Of a stretch of 64,000 bases of DNA, positions 35,810-45,470 are shown piece after piece. Source of the DNA: Variovorax paradoxus (GTDB taxonomy: Bacteria; Pseudomonadota; Gammaproteobacteria; Burkholderiales; Burkholderiaceae_C); the NCBI RefSeq assembly GCF_030815855.1, contig NZ_JAUSXG010000001.1, positions 5,084,001 to 5,148,000 on the forward strand, given 5' to 3'. The notes beneath the pieces are model-generated. The model was not told the DNA's origin, searched no databases, and saw nothing but the letters and a program-made list of their open reading frames with translations. Each line of letters begins with the position of its first letter. Position 1 is the stretch's first letter. The translations under genes and the position numbers were made by a program.

Positions 35810-38800
35810 TCAGGACTTTCCCGGGCACGAGAAGCCGCTCATCTGGTTCAGGCGCAGCGGGTTGTAGACGCTGTTCGCAGTCACCGCGAGCACCACCTTC
35901 TTGCCCTGCAGATCGAAGGTCGCGTTGAACGATTCGGGCGAGCTGCCTGCCGAGACCGAGGCCTTGTCGAAAAGCCGATGCAGCGCCCATGGCCCTTCGG
36001 TGACGATGCCGCCGGCCGGCGTACCGTTGGCGGTCGTCACTTGCAGCCGCACCTGGTTGCTGTTGCGCGGACCGGGCCATTTCACGGTGCTGGGTGCCTG
36101 CGGGCCATGCGCGTAGCGCACCGTCTGTCCGTCGACGTCGAGCGTGAACTGGCTGATGGCGGCGTCCATGTCCTCGGGCCGGAGGTCGATGGTGAACGAC
36201 GGCGTACGCCCGCCCGCCATGCCCGTAAAGAACACATCGCGGATCGCCTGCGCCCTCTGGAACGAATCGAGATACGCCGAGCGGCCCGGCGAGCTGCCGT
36301 CCACGCCCTTCTTGAAGGCCCACGGGTTGACGGCGGTGTCGACCTGCGAGGCCAGATTCTTCTGGAAGAAGTCGTCCATCATGCCGCCCGGCGCGAACAG
36401 CTGCGCGAAGTCGCCGGCCGCCACGTCGCGGTTCGAGCCGCGCGTGAACGGATAGCGCCCCGCAATGGCCTGGTTGCAGAACTGCCCGATGGTAGCGGCC
36501 GCGCTCTGTCCGATGTTCTGCCGCGTCACGGCCGCGGCCTTGGACGACGCGGTGGCCGAGAGATCGTTCAGCATGCCCTGGAACGGCACCGGCAGGCGGC
36601 CCGCCTCGGCCTGCACCTTGGTCACCGCATCGCTCGAGGGCGGGATGTTGCCGCTGCGCAGTGCCGTGTCGGTGGCCGTGAGGAAGGTGTAGAGCTCGTT
36701 GATGAGCGCGGCCGTGGCGTCGATGGGCGCCTGCCCACCGGCCTTGGGCGCGGTCACCATGCGGCGCAGCGGTGCAAAGTGGTTGTCCACCAGCGACTCG
36801 GGGCGGTCCGGCGCGGTGTTGCGGCGCTGGCTGCCGTCGGGCTGGCCGATGAGTTGTTCGATGCGCTCGCGCGTGCTGGCCACGCGGTTCTGCGCCTGGT
36901 CGAGCAGGCTGCGCGCAGCCTCGTCGTGGTTGCGCAGCAGGTCGGTCTCGCGCGCGGCACCGCGAATCAGGCGCGACATCGGCGACTCCGAGGTCGAGAG
37001 CACGCGCGTCATCTGGATGCTCTGCAGCAGCGAGCGGCTGTCGGCCAGGCGCACGTCGGCCAGGTACTCGTCCCAGACGCGGATGTAGTCGGTGAGATAG
37101 AGCCGGCGCACCTCGCGCAGCAGCAGTTCGCGCGAGGTGATGTCGGTCATGCCCGGTGCGCGGATCTGCAGCACCCAGCGGTCTTCCTGCTCGAGCGCGA
37201 GCGTGGTCTCCGCCATGCGCTTGTCGAAGATGTCCCAGTAGCCGCGGTAGGTGAACAGCGTCGGAATGCCGTCGGTCAGCGGCTTGCCGCTCGCGCGCTT
37301 GATGACCAGCGCCGACTCGGCCCCCGCCGCCTCCGCAATGCTGAAGGCATTGGGCGGGCTGGTCTGCAGCAGGATGCGCCGCAGCCGCGCATAGGAGCGC
37401 TGCGCCAGCGGCACGCCGGCCAGGCGGTTTCGTGTTTCGGTGATGAGCCGGTCGTCCTTGGCGAAGGGCGACGTCACCACGCGTCCCGCGAACAGCGCCT
37501 TCAGGTGCGATTCGAGGTTGGTGCGCTGCTCGCGCGTGAGCGACGCGCCGATCTTGCGGTCCACGTCGGTGAGCAGCCAGGCCTGCAGAAAGTCCGCGTC
37601 GTAGCGCTCCGCGTCATACAGCATGAGGTAGGCCTTGAGCGCCTCGTAGCTGTATTCGGCATCGATCTTCGCTGCATCGCGCAGCGACTGCTCCACGCGC
37701 TGCGCCGCCTGCGGCAGCAGCACGCTTTCGAGCGCGCGCTGATAAACACCGTCGGTCGCGGCCTGCAGCTTCTCGCCCTGGTAGAGCCCGAAGCGGTAGC
37801 TCATGGGCGGGTCGCCGATGTCGAAGTGGCTCGACCTGGGCAGGTCGCGCAGGCGGTCGAGCACCAGCAACGAGCTCGCGATGTCGCTGTTCGAATCGAC
37901 CACGGTCGGCAGCTCGCCGCGCGCCGCGGCCTTGTTGAAGGCCTTGGCGTTGGTGTCGACCTCGGCCACGTAGTCGCGGTTGTTGCGCCAGCTGTTCACG
38001 CAGGCGCCCAGCAGCACCACCAGCAGCACCCCGATCACGCTGTAGCCCGCCAGGTCGATGGCCCGCTTGCGCCGGTACCAGCGCAGGTTGGTGCCGGCCA
38101 CGCCCGCGTCGCGGAAGATCACCTGCTGCAGCAGTTCCTTCAGGAAGTAGCTCTTGCCCGGGCCCGGCGGCGGCGCCGGCGGCGCATTGACCTGCAGATA
38201 GCGCTTGATGGCGCCCATCACGCGGTCGAAGGCGGTGCCCTCCTGCGTGCCGCTGGTGAAGTAGACGCCCCGCAGCATCGGCGCGACTTCGAACTTCGAA
38301 GGGTTGAACACGTCGGCCAGAAAGGTGCCGAGGATGTCCTCGAAGCTCGCGAACTGCTGCGGCAGCAGGTAGGCCTGCGCGCGGCGCATCTGGTCGGGCT
38401 CGGCCGCCAGCAGCTCCGGCAGGCGCTCGTCGAGCCGTTGGTGCAGCAGCTTGTATTCCTGGTGGAAGCGCTCGCGCAGGTCGGCCTTGGCCGGGTCCGC
38501 CGGGTTGGCATCGATCGGAAAGGTAAAGCCCCAGACCTGCGAGCGCTCGGCCCGCCCCAGAGAGCCGAAGTACTCGTTGAAGCCGGCCAGCAAGTCGGTC
38601 TTGGTGACCAGCACGTACACCGGGAAATTGATGCCCAGGTCGTTGCGCAGTTCGAGCAGCCGCTTGCGCAGCGCCATGGCGTGGCGTGCGCGCTGCGCAT
38701 CGTCGGCCAGCGGCAGGTCGGCAATGCTGATCGTGAGGATCGCGCCATTGATCGGCTGGCGTGGCCTGAACTTCTTCAGCAGGTCGAGGAAGCCCTTCCA

Positions 38801-39445
38801 CTCGCTCTCGTCGGTTTCGCGGTTGCTCTCGTGCGTGGTGTAGCGCCCGGCGGTGTCGATCAGCACCGCTTCGTTGGTGAACCACCAGTCGCAATTGCGC
38901 GTGCCGCCGATCCCGCGCACCGCGGCCTTGCCGAGCTGGTCGGCCAGCGGGAAGTCGAGGTCGGAGTTGACCAGCGCCGTGGTCTTGCCCGAGCCCGGCG
39001 CGCCGATGAAGATGTACCAGGGCAGTTGGTACAGGTACTGCCGGTCGAACACCGCGAAGCGTCCAGCGGCCTTGCCTTCGGCGCCCGAGCCGAAGCGCAT
39101 GTTCTTCAGGATGGCGGTGGCATCGGTGAAGCCGCTTTGCAGCTCCTTGATCTCGGGCGCGTCTTCGGGCTTGGCGGCCTTTTCTTTCGCGGACGGGGTG
39201 CGCAGCTGGTTCAGCAGCTGCGCGTTGAGGCGCCGCTCGCGCCATTTGCGGTACAGCACCCGCGCAATCCAGATCGCGAATATCAGCGCGATGACGACGA
39301 TGCGGACGAACTCGCTTTCGAACGGCCGGTAGCGGCCCACCGCGATGACGGGGCCGATGACCCAGATCAGGAACGCGAGCGCCAGGAGCCCGAGAAAGAC
39401 CCAGAGGTCGCGGCTCACGAGGAAACGGAAAATGGCGCGCAGCAT
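35810..39445 (-). CDS. tssM: type VI secretion membrane protein TssM (IcmF family)
   Basis: A 1211-residue inner-membrane protein. Two membrane helices lie at the N-terminus (about residues 10-35 and 46-65). A cytoplasmic ATP/GTPase-like domain follows with Walker A GAPGSGKT at residues 148-155. A third helix lies near residue 463 (YSVIGVLLVVLLGACVN). The rest is periplasmic. TssM forms the membrane complex with TssJ and TssL. The start overlaps the tssL stop by one base. Confidence 0.96.
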   Translation of the reverse strand: MLRAIFRFLVSRDLWVFLGLLALAFLIWVIGPVIAVGRYRPFESEFVRIVVIALIFAIWIARVLYRKWRERRLNAQLLNQLRTPSAKEKAAKPEDAPEIKELQSGFTDATAILKNMRFGSGAEGKAAGRFAVFDRQYLYQLPWYIFIGAPGSGKTTALVNSDLDFPLADQLGKAAVRGIGGTRNCDWWFTNEAVLIDTAGRYTTHESNRETDESEWKGFLDLLKKFRPRQPINGAILTISIADLPLADDAQRARHAMALRKRLLELRNDLGINFPVYVLVTKTDLLAGFNEYFGSLGRAERSQVWGFTFPIDANPADPAKADLRERFHQEYKLLHQRLDERLPELLAAEPDQMRRAQAYLLPQQFASFEDILGTFLADVFNPSKFEVAPMLRGVYFTSGTQEGTAFDRVMGAIKRYLQVNAPPAPPPGPGKSYFLKELLQQVIFRDAGVAGTNLRWYRRKRAIDLAGYSVIGVLLVVLLGACVNSWRNNRDYVAEVDTNAKAFNKAAARGELPTVVDSNSDIASSLLVLDRLRDLPRSSHFDIGDPPMSYRFGLYQGEKLQAATDGVYQRALESVLLPQAAQRVEQSLRDAAKIDAEYSYEALKAYLMLYDAERYDADFLQAWLLTDVDRKIGASLTREQRTNLESHLKALFAGRVVTSPFAKDDRLITETRNRLAGVPLAQRSYARLRRILLQTSPPNAFSIAEAAGAESALVIKRASGKPLTDGIPTLFTYRGYWDIFDKRMAETTLALEQEDRWVLQIRAPGMTDITSRELLLREVRRLYLTDYIRVWDEYLADVRLADSRSLLQSIQMTRVLSTSESPMSRLIRGAARETDLLRNHDEAARSLLDQAQNRVASTRERIEQLIGQPDGSQRRNTAPDRPESLVDNHFAPLRRMVTAPKAGGQAPIDATAALINELYTFLTATDTALRSGNIPPSSDAVTKVQAEAGRLPVPFQGMLNDLSATASSKAAAVTRQNIGQSAAATIGQFCNQAIAGRYPFTRGSNRDVAAGDFAQLFAPGGMMDDFFQKNLASQVDTAVNPWAFKKGVDGSSPGRSAYLDSFQRAQAIRDVFFTGMAGGRTPSFTIDLRPEDMDAAISQFTLDVDGQTVRYAHGPQAPSTVKWPGPRNSNQVRLQVTTANGTPAGGIVTEGPWALHRLFDKASVSAGSSPESFNATFDLQGKKVVLAVTANSVYNPLRLNQMSGFSCPGKS

Positions 39446-40815
39446 CAGCGGGCTCCTCCCTGCTGCGGCGCTGCGGCGGCGCCGGCCACGGGCGCTACCA
39501 GCAAGGTCACTTCGACCCGCCGGTTGCGCGCCCGATTGGCCGGCGAGTCATTGGGCACCAGCGGATCTGCATCGCCGCGGCCCTCGGCGCGCAGGCGCTC
39601 GGGCCGGGTCACGCGCATGGCGATCATTTGCTTGACGGCATCGGCGCGTGCCTGCGACAGCTGCCAGTTCGACGGAAAGCGCACGCTGCGAATCGGCTGG
39701 TCGTCGCTGAAGCCGCTGACCAGCACGTTGCCTTCGACGGAATTGAGCGCATCGGCCACGCGCGAGAGCACGGGCGCATAGCGGTCGAGCACGCGGTCAG
39801 AGCCCGAGGCGAACAGGCCATCGCCGCGCAGCACCACCACGCTGCGGTCGGCCTCGTCGCGCACCGTCAGCAGGCCGTCGCGGATTTCGGGCTCGAGAAA
39901 GCGCTGCAGGCGCGTTTGCGCTGCGGGCATGGCCACGGCGCGTTGCGTCTGCGGCAGGCGCACCGCATTGACCGCGGAGAACGCACCGTCGGAACGGCCG
40001 GCCAGGCTGAAGGTGAGCACCCCGAACACCAGCACCAGCAGCACCGCCGCCACGGCGCCCACGGCCCACAGCGGCAGCCAGTTGCGCGTGCGGCGCACCG
40101 GCGCGCTCGCGTCCTGCCAGTGCGGCGACAGCGGCACGGCAATTTCGCCGCGCGCCTGGCGAATGATCTGCAGCAGCCGCTGCTTGAGGGTTTCGAGCTG
40201 CGTGCGGCCGTTGTCGATGACGCGGAAGCGCCCTTCGAACCCCATGGCCAGGCAGAAATAAATGAGTTCGATGAGCTGCAGGTGTTGCTGCGGGTTCTGC
40301 ACCAGACGCGACAACAGCTGGAAGAATTTTTCGCCACCCCAGGTCTCGTTGTGGAACATCACGAGCAGGCTTTGCGACGACCAGATGCTGCCGCCCCAGG
40401 GCGTGAGCGCGGCCGCTTCGTCGACGGCCGTGCACAGGCAGTAGCGCGCGCCGATGATCACCTCGGGCGCAATGCCGCTTTGCTGCGCGCGCGTTTCGAA
40501 GCGCCTGACCTCGTCGACCAGGTGCTCGCGCAATTGCGCGGGCGCATCGTGGTGGCCGGTGGCGCGGATCTGCGGAATCAGGTCGAGCAGCGGATTGGCC
40601 GCGGCAACGAGCGGATTGTTGCCCGCCAGCGCCGTGTCGCCCGCATGCGGACGGCGCGCGTCATGCCATGCGGTGAATGACTGGGGTTGCTGGCCGAGGC
40701 CGCGCGACGCCGCGGGCATGCCCGGCGCGTCCCCATGGCCGCTGTTGTTGCCGCCGCCCGGGTTCGGAGGCACGAAGCCTCCCGGACCGACAGCCATGTC
40801 GTTGACACCGTTCAT
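39445..40815 (-). CDS. tssL: type VI secretion protein TssL with C-terminal OmpA-like domain
   Basis: A 456-residue extended TssL. A Gly/Pro-rich N-terminus (1-60) precedes the cytoplasmic DotU/IcmH domain (ARYCLCTAVDEAAALTPWGG, LIELIYFCLAMGFEGRFRV). One membrane helix lies at ~247-269. The periplasmic C-terminus carries an OmpA-type peptidoglycan-binding domain (VLVSGFSDDQPI, SQARADAVKQMI, NRARNRRVEV). This version anchors the membrane complex to peptidoglycan itself. The ATG at 40815 is 8 bp after tssK. Confidence 0.95.
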   Translation of the reverse strand: MNGVNDMAVGPGGFVPPNPGGGNNSGHGDAPGMPAASRGLGQQPQSFTAWHDARRPHAGDTALAGNNPLVAAANPLLDLIPQIRATGHHDAPAQLREHLVDEVRRFETRAQQSGIAPEVIIGARYCLCTAVDEAAALTPWGGSIWSSQSLLVMFHNETWGGEKFFQLLSRLVQNPQQHLQLIELIYFCLAMGFEGRFRVIDNGRTQLETLKQRLLQIIRQARGEIAVPLSPHWQDASAPVRRTRNWLPLWAVGAVAAVLLVLVFGVLTFSLAGRSDGAFSAVNAVRLPQTQRAVAMPAAQTRLQRFLEPEIRDGLLTVRDEADRSVVVLRGDGLFASGSDRVLDRYAPVLSRVADALNSVEGNVLVSGFSDDQPIRSVRFPSNWQLSQARADAVKQMIAMRVTRPERLRAEGRGDADPLVPNDSPANRARNRRVEVTLLVAPVAGAAAAPQQGGAR

Positions 40816-40823
40816 AGGGTCTC

Positions 40824-42206
40824 TCACGGACGAATGGCCCAGAACTCCATGGCCAGGCCTGGGAAGTCGCCGGCCAGGTGCATCGCAACGCCGCCCGATT
40901 TTTCGAGCTGGCGCCACATGTCGCCGCTCTTGTCGAGCTCGAAATAGTGATAGCCCGCGTTGTATGGAATCTGCCGCGGCGCCACCGGCAGCGGCCGCAC
41001 CGTGACGCCGGGCAGCTGCAGCTGCACCAGGTCGCGAATGCGTTCGACCGAACCGATCTTGACCTGCGTGGGAAAGCGCTGCTGGATGGCGTCGGCGGGC
41101 AGGTCGGCATGCACCGCGAGCACGAATCCCGCATTGCGCACCAGCACCGGATCGGGCATGCGGCCCACGCGCACGCCGTGGCTGCGCTCTTCGAGCTCGA
41201 TGGCGATGGCGCTCTGCTCGAGCACCGCCGACAGCGAGCGCCGCAGCTCTTCCATCAGCGGCCGGATGCTCTCGTTGAGGTTGTCGTGGTCGTACACCGG
41301 CCACACCACGGGGCGCCGCGTGGGCGAGGTGTGCGTGGCGAGATGGCAGGCCAACTTGAGCCAATCGGCGAACAGCTGTTCGGGGTGCACCTGCACCGCC
41401 TGCTGCGCATGCCAGGTGGTTGCGAGATAGCGATTCGCCAGCTCGAGCAGCAGAAAGTCGGAGACCTCGCTCACGCCGCCACGGCCCGGCTGCGAGAGGC
41501 GCGCAGCCAGTGCCTCGGAACGCTGCGTGAGCAGGCCGTGCAGCTCGGCGATCATGCTGCGCAGCATGGCGTGGGCCGACGCATCGAGCACCGGCGGAAT
41601 GTAGTTGGCATCGATCACCAGTTTGTGGTCGGTGCGGCGCTCGATCACGCGCACCGCGCCAATGGCCTGCCATTCCGCCGTGAGCGACGATGCGCGCGCG
41701 AGGCGCAGGCGCGGCTTTGCCAGCTGCAGCACCGCGGGGCCGAGCGCCACCGCATTGCCGTCGGCCACTTCGCGCTCGATCACGCCGAAGCGTGCGGCCG
41801 AACCTTCGTCTTCCGAGAAGATGACCTCTTCACTGCCGGTTCGGCGCAGCGGCAACGCGAGCACGATGAGCTCGTCGGTCAGGTCGCTCGGCACTTCATA
41901 AGGCAGCGGCGCATCTTCCGCGCCGAAAGAGAACGGCGTGCCATCGGGCAGCACGCCCGCACCGCCGAGCAGCGACACGCGGCCGAGCGCATAGGCATCG
42001 CGGTCGATGTCCAGGTGAAGCCATCCCCAATAGGCGCCTTGCAGGCCCGCGGTGCGGCGCGTGACGTACTGCTCGACATAGCGCTCCAGTTGCTGGAAGT
42101 GCTGGGGCCGGAGGTACATGCCTTCGGACCACACCACGCGATTCGCCAATGCCTGCGGATGGGCGCCCTGCTGTCTACCAGCGCCCGGGTTGCGAACTGT
42201 CACCAA
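40824..42206 (-). CDS. tssK: type VI secretion baseplate protein TssK
   Basis: A ~460-residue TssK. The family opening ALANRVVWSEGMYLRPQHFQ starts ~20 residues in. A strong AGGAGG site lies 8 nt before the TTG at 42206, chosen as start; the GTG right after it at 42203 is equally likely, and a GTG further up at 42233 is less likely because the Shine-Dalgarno would then be internal. TssK joins the baseplate to the membrane complex. Confidence 0.92.
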   Translation of the reverse strand: MVTVRNPGAGRQQGAHPQALANRVVWSEGMYLRPQHFQQLERYVEQYVTRRTAGLQGAYWGWLHLDIDRDAYALGRVSLLGGAGVLPDGTPFSFGAEDAPLPYEVPSDLTDELIVLALPLRRTGSEEVIFSEDEGSAARFGVIEREVADGNAVALGPAVLQLAKPRLRLARASSLTAEWQAIGAVRVIERRTDHKLVIDANYIPPVLDASAHAMLRSMIAELHGLLTQRSEALAARLSQPGRGGVSEVSDFLLLELANRYLATTWHAQQAVQVHPEQLFADWLKLACHLATHTSPTRRPVVWPVYDHDNLNESIRPLMEELRRSLSAVLEQSAIAIELEERSHGVRVGRMPDPVLVRNAGFVLAVHADLPADAIQQRFPTQVKIGSVERIRDLVQLQLPGVTVRPLPVAPRQIPYNAGYHYFELDKSGDMWRQLEKSGGVAMHLAGDFPGLAMEFWAIRP

Positions 42207-42370
42207 AGAAAGAACCTCCTGGGCAATGCCCACGCTGAAGCGAGAGGTACGTTGTTAACGTCCTCCCGATTGATCCGGTTTTTTTCTCTGATGCTACACG
42301 GCGCTTCTTACGTTTTGCACCGAATTTCTCGTGCGAATGGGTCGCACTTTTTAGCTACAAAGCATTGAAA

Positions 42371-42886
42371 CTAACGACTTGGTAGTAACTCGATGCCTGT
42401 CTTGCGGATCGCGATGCGCACGGTTTGCTCGCTCGGCGAAAACTGCCACACCTTGTAGAGATTGGTTTGCTTCGGTTCCTTGAGCGGCAACACGATGCGC
42501 CAGCGCGAGGCCTCGAGCTTGCGGTAGCCGGCAATGATGCCGATGGCGCGCGAGTCGAGTCCTGCCTCTCGCTTGAACACACGTTCTTCGCCGCTGCGCA
42601 TGATGGCTTGATCGGCGTTGACCAGTTCCGTCGACAGCGTTTCGCGGTCGCGGTCCTGTAGTGCAAAGTAGTCTGCTGTCTCGAAGTTACCGGAAGATTT
42701 CAGTTCGAAGACTTTGACGAGAATCGGCGCGGGCTGGCCGCGCCCGTCGGGGTTGACACCGTCGTCGATGCGAATGGTCACGGCATAAGGTGTGGGCAAT
42801 GACTTCGCAGTCGATGCGCATCCACTGAGGCCGCCAAACAACGGTGCGGTAGCAAGTGCGCCTTGAAGCAAGGTTCGTCGATGCAT
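42371..42886 (-). CDS. tssJ: type VI secretion lipoprotein TssJ
   Basis: A 171-residue lipoprotein with lipobox LSGC, lipidated Cys near residue 23. The mature domain (YAVTIRIDDGVNPDGRGQPAPILVKVFELKSS...) fits the TssJ transthyretin-like fold. TssJ sits in the outer membrane and binds TssM. It begins the left minus-strand operon; a 164-bp spacer with no visible gene separates it from tssK. Confidence 0.9.
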   Translation of the reverse strand: MHRRTLLQGALATAPLFGGLSGCASTAKSLPTPYAVTIRIDDGVNPDGRGQPAPILVKVFELKSSGNFETADYFALQDRDRETLSTELVNADQAIMRSGEERVFKREAGLDSRAIGIIAGYRKLEASRWRIVLPLKEPKQTNLYKVWQFSPSEQTVRIAIRKTGIELLPSR

Positions 42887-42997
42887 GGGATCTCCCTCAG
42901 AGGTTCGCGGCCTATATTATCGAAGTCGTGCGCACCCACCGAGTCGCATATCGCGTGTGTATTGCGTGCCTGTCGCACGACAGCGGCACACTGTCTT
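42887..42997. promoter_or_regulatory. divergent tssJ/tssQ promoter region
   Basis: This 111-bp spacer separates the two divergent T6SS operons. It has an AT-rich core CCTATATTATCG (42911-42922) in otherwise GC-rich sequence. TATATT/TATTAT on the plus strand and ATAATA on the minus strand could serve as overlapping -10 boxes. No clear -35 boxes or palindromes were seen. Confidence 0.35.
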
Positions 42998-43444
42998 ATG
43001 AAGCATTGCCTTTCATTGCCTTTCGCAAGGTTGGAGAGAAGATTGAAGTCATGTCTGCCTGCTTTGGCGTTCTCCTTATTTCTGGCCGCTGGTTGCACGA
43101 CCACGCCACCCGAACCGCCGCAACCCGAACGACTGAGCCAGCAAGTGGCGCGCACCACGCTCGAGCGCGCGCAACAGGCGTATGACGAAGGCGACTATGC
43201 CAAGACGATCACCACGCTCAAGAGCGGCGGCGTGTCGGTGTTCGAAGCCGCGGAACCCGCGACACGGCTCGATGCGATGAAGCTCGAGGCGTTCAGCTAC
43301 TGCGTGGCCAACCAGGTGCCCGAATGCCGCACGCAGTTTCGCAAGATTCTCGATACGTTCCCCAACTTCGACCTGAGCGTTGCCGAACGCAAGCACCCGG
43401 TGTGGGGCCCTGCGTTCGAGGCTGCCAAGCGGATGAAGCGTTGA
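42998..43444 (+). CDS. tssQ: TssQ-family T6SS-associated lipoprotein
   Basis: A 148-residue lipoprotein. Lipobox LAAGC (AFSLFLAAGCTTT) is preceded by a basic start. The mature region has a TPR-like helical pattern (ARTTLERAQQAYDEGDYAKTITTLKSGG, VPECRTQFRKILDTFPNFDL). Proteins of this kind occur in T6SS loci of Burkholderiales next to TagH and PppA; the exact role is unknown. The ATG at 42998 was used; a downstream TTG at 43043 would also leave a good signal peptide. Confidence 0.78.
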   Translation: MKHCLSLPFARLERRLKSCLPALAFSLFLAAGCTTTPPEPPQPERLSQQVARTTLERAQQAYDEGDYAKTITTLKSGGVSVFEAAEPATRLDAMKLEAFSYCVANQVPECRTQFRKILDTFPNFDLSVAERKHPVWGPAFEAAKRMKR

Positions 43445-43502
43445 GCGCCTGGAGCGCTTTGAGCGGCAGCACACCGCAGCTCGACATGAACACGGAGATG
43501 CC

Positions 43503-45470
43503 ATGCGTTGGACGGTGATCGAACATGCCGGCAAGCCGGTGACATCGGGCCCTTCGGCCTTGCTCGCGGCGCCGGGCGGAACCATCGGGCGCAGCCCCGA
43601 CAACCACCTGGTGCTGCCCGACGAGCAGCGCCAGATCTCGCGCCTGCAGGCCACCGTGCGCTTCGATGAGCAAGGCATCGAGGTGCTGCGCAACATGAGC
43701 GCGGTGCTGCCCATCAGCGTGAACGGACGCACGCTGCAGCACGAGGAAGAATCGCCAGTGGCGGATGGTGACCGCGTCACCATCGGGAGCTACGTGCTCG
43801 AAGCGGTGACCAGGCATCGCGCGGCCACAGTCGCACCCATCGCACCCATTGCGGCCGCGGTGCCGATGCCGCCTCCGGCCGCCGCGCCGATGCGCGATGT
43901 CCCCGTGGCCGGCGCAATGGCGCAAGCGCCCATGGATTCGCTGCTGCCGGCCGCGCCGGTGTCCGACGTGTTCTCCGACCTCTTCGGCGCGGGCGCGCTG
44001 CCCATCGGCGATGCGCAAGCTGTCACTGTGGCGATGCCGCCGGCCGCATCGCCACCGCTGCGCGCCGAAGCCCCTGTGGCTGCGCCAATGCCGGCGATGC
44101 CTGCTGCACCTGCGTTCGCTTCGCCGCTTGCGCCAGTGCCATCGCCCTCACCCGCGCCGGCGAGCGCCTCGCAGATTCCCTCCGCGGCTGACTGGGACGC
44201 CATCCTTGCCAACGCGCCGCGCCGCGAGAAGAGCGCGCCCGAGCCCATGCCCGACCCCATGGCGCATGAGCCCTTCGAGTTGCCTTCGCAGGCACGCAGG
44301 AACCCGGTCGATCCGCTCGCCGAGCTCAACCCGCATGCAGCGAGCGGCATGTCCGACGTGGCTTTGAAGCGCGGCGTGGACCCGCTCTCGTTCTTTGCCG
44401 CCGACAGCAACGCGCCCTCGCCGCTTTCCGATCCGCGCCCCACCGCGCTCACCCACGAAGATCCGCTCAGCGACCTGCACCCCGCCCTCGACCTGCTCGC
44501 TGCCAAGCCGGTCACGTCGCAGGGGCCCAGCCATTCGAACCATGCGCGGGAAGTGTCCGCGCAGTTCAGGCCGCCGATCCCGGTGGCATTCGATCCGCCG
44601 CCTGCTGCAAAGCCGATGACGGTCGAGGTGGCCGCTGCACCCGCGGAACCTCTGCGGTCGCCGCCGCAAGCAGTATCGGCACCCGCCGAGCCGGTGAGTC
44701 CTCCCGCATCGGCTCCGGCCCCGGCCGCCCGCGTGGACGCAACGCCGCCCGCGAAGGCCGCGCCGCCCGAACCGGCCGCCCCACCGCAACCGAAGCCCGC
44801 TGCGATGCCGCCGGTGACCGTCGCGGCGGCACCATTGGCATCGCCCACAGCACCGGCCTCATCCTCCTCGGACGAACTCTTCAGGGCCTTTCTCGAAGGC
44901 GCCGGCGTGCCCGACGTGGCCGGTCAGCAGCCGCTGGACGCGGACGCCATGCGGCGCCTCGGCCGCCTCATGCGCGCGTTCACCGACGGCACCATCGAAC
45001 TGCTCTCGTCACGCGCCATGCTCAAGCGCGAAGTGCGCGCCGAGATCACGATGATTGTCGAAGAGGAAAACAACCCCTTCAAGATTCTTCCCAATGGCCG
45101 TGCCGTGCTGATGCAGATGTTCGGCGCGCGCATGCCCGGCTTCCTCTCGCCCGAAGCCGCCGTGCACGACGCGCTCGGCGACCTGCAATCGCACCAGCTC
45201 GGCATGGTGGCCGGCATGCGCGCCGCGCTGCTCACCGTGCTCAAGCGCTTCGATCCCACGGCGTTGAACACCGCCACGCCGCACGACGGCGGACTGGGCG
45301 AAAAGCTGCTGCCCGGTGGCCGCGAGGCCCGCCTGTGGCGCCAGCTGCAGAAGCTGCACGCGGAAACCACAGCGGCGGTCGAGGACGATTTCCAGGCCGT
45401 CTTCGGCCGGGCCTTCCAGCAGGCCTACGACAAGGAGATGGAGCGACTGAAGGAGGCACGCCGTGCTTGA
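43503..45470 (+). CDS. tagH: type VI secretion FHA-domain protein TagH (Fha)
   Basis: A 655-residue protein. The N-terminal FHA domain (residues ~1-100) has IGRSPDNHLVLPD and ISRLQATVRFDEQG, the phosphothreonine-binding motifs. A long Ala/Pro-rich linker covers ~110-460. The conserved C-terminal VI_FHA domain includes EITMIVEEENNPFKILPNGR and MPGFLSPEAAVHDALGDLQ. In Pseudomonas, Fha1 phosphorylation by PpkA activates the T6SS. Its stop overlaps the pppA start by 8 bp. Confidence 0.93.
   Translation: MRWTVIEHAGKPVTSGPSALLAAPGGTIGRSPDNHLVLPDEQRQISRLQATVRFDEQGIEVLRNMSAVLPISVNGRTLQHEEESPVADGDRVTIGSYVLEAVTRHRAATVAPIAPIAAAVPMPPPAAAPMRDVPVAGAMAQAPMDSLLPAAPVSDVFSDLFGAGALPIGDAQAVTVAMPPAASPPLRAEAPVAAPMPAMPAAPAFASPLAPVPSPSPAPASASQIPSAADWDAILANAPRREKSAPEPMPDPMAHEPFELPSQARRNPVDPLAELNPHAASGMSDVALKRGVDPLSFFAADSNAPSPLSDPRPTALTHEDPLSDLHPALDLLAAKPVTSQGPSHSNHAREVSAQFRPPIPVAFDPPPAAKPMTVEVAAAPAEPLRSPPQAVSAPAEPVSPPASAPAPAARVDATPPAKAAPPEPAAPPQPKPAAMPPVTVAAAPLASPTAPASSSSDELFRAFLEGAGVPDVAGQQPLDADAMRRLGRLMRAFTDGTIELLSSRAMLKREVRAEITMIVEEENNPFKILPNGRAVLMQMFGARMPGFLSPEAAVHDALGDLQSHQLGMVAGMRAALLTVLKRFDPTALNTATPHDGGLGEKLLPGGREARLWRQLQKLHAETTAAVEDDFQAVFGRAFQQAYDKEMERLKEARRA

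Noticed and set aside
35738..39781. A 1347-codon open frame on the plus strand opposite tssM and tssL
   Set aside because: It is antisense to clearly recognisable TssM and TssL. Its translation is Arg/Ala/Gly/His-rich without motifs, as expected from high third-position GC.
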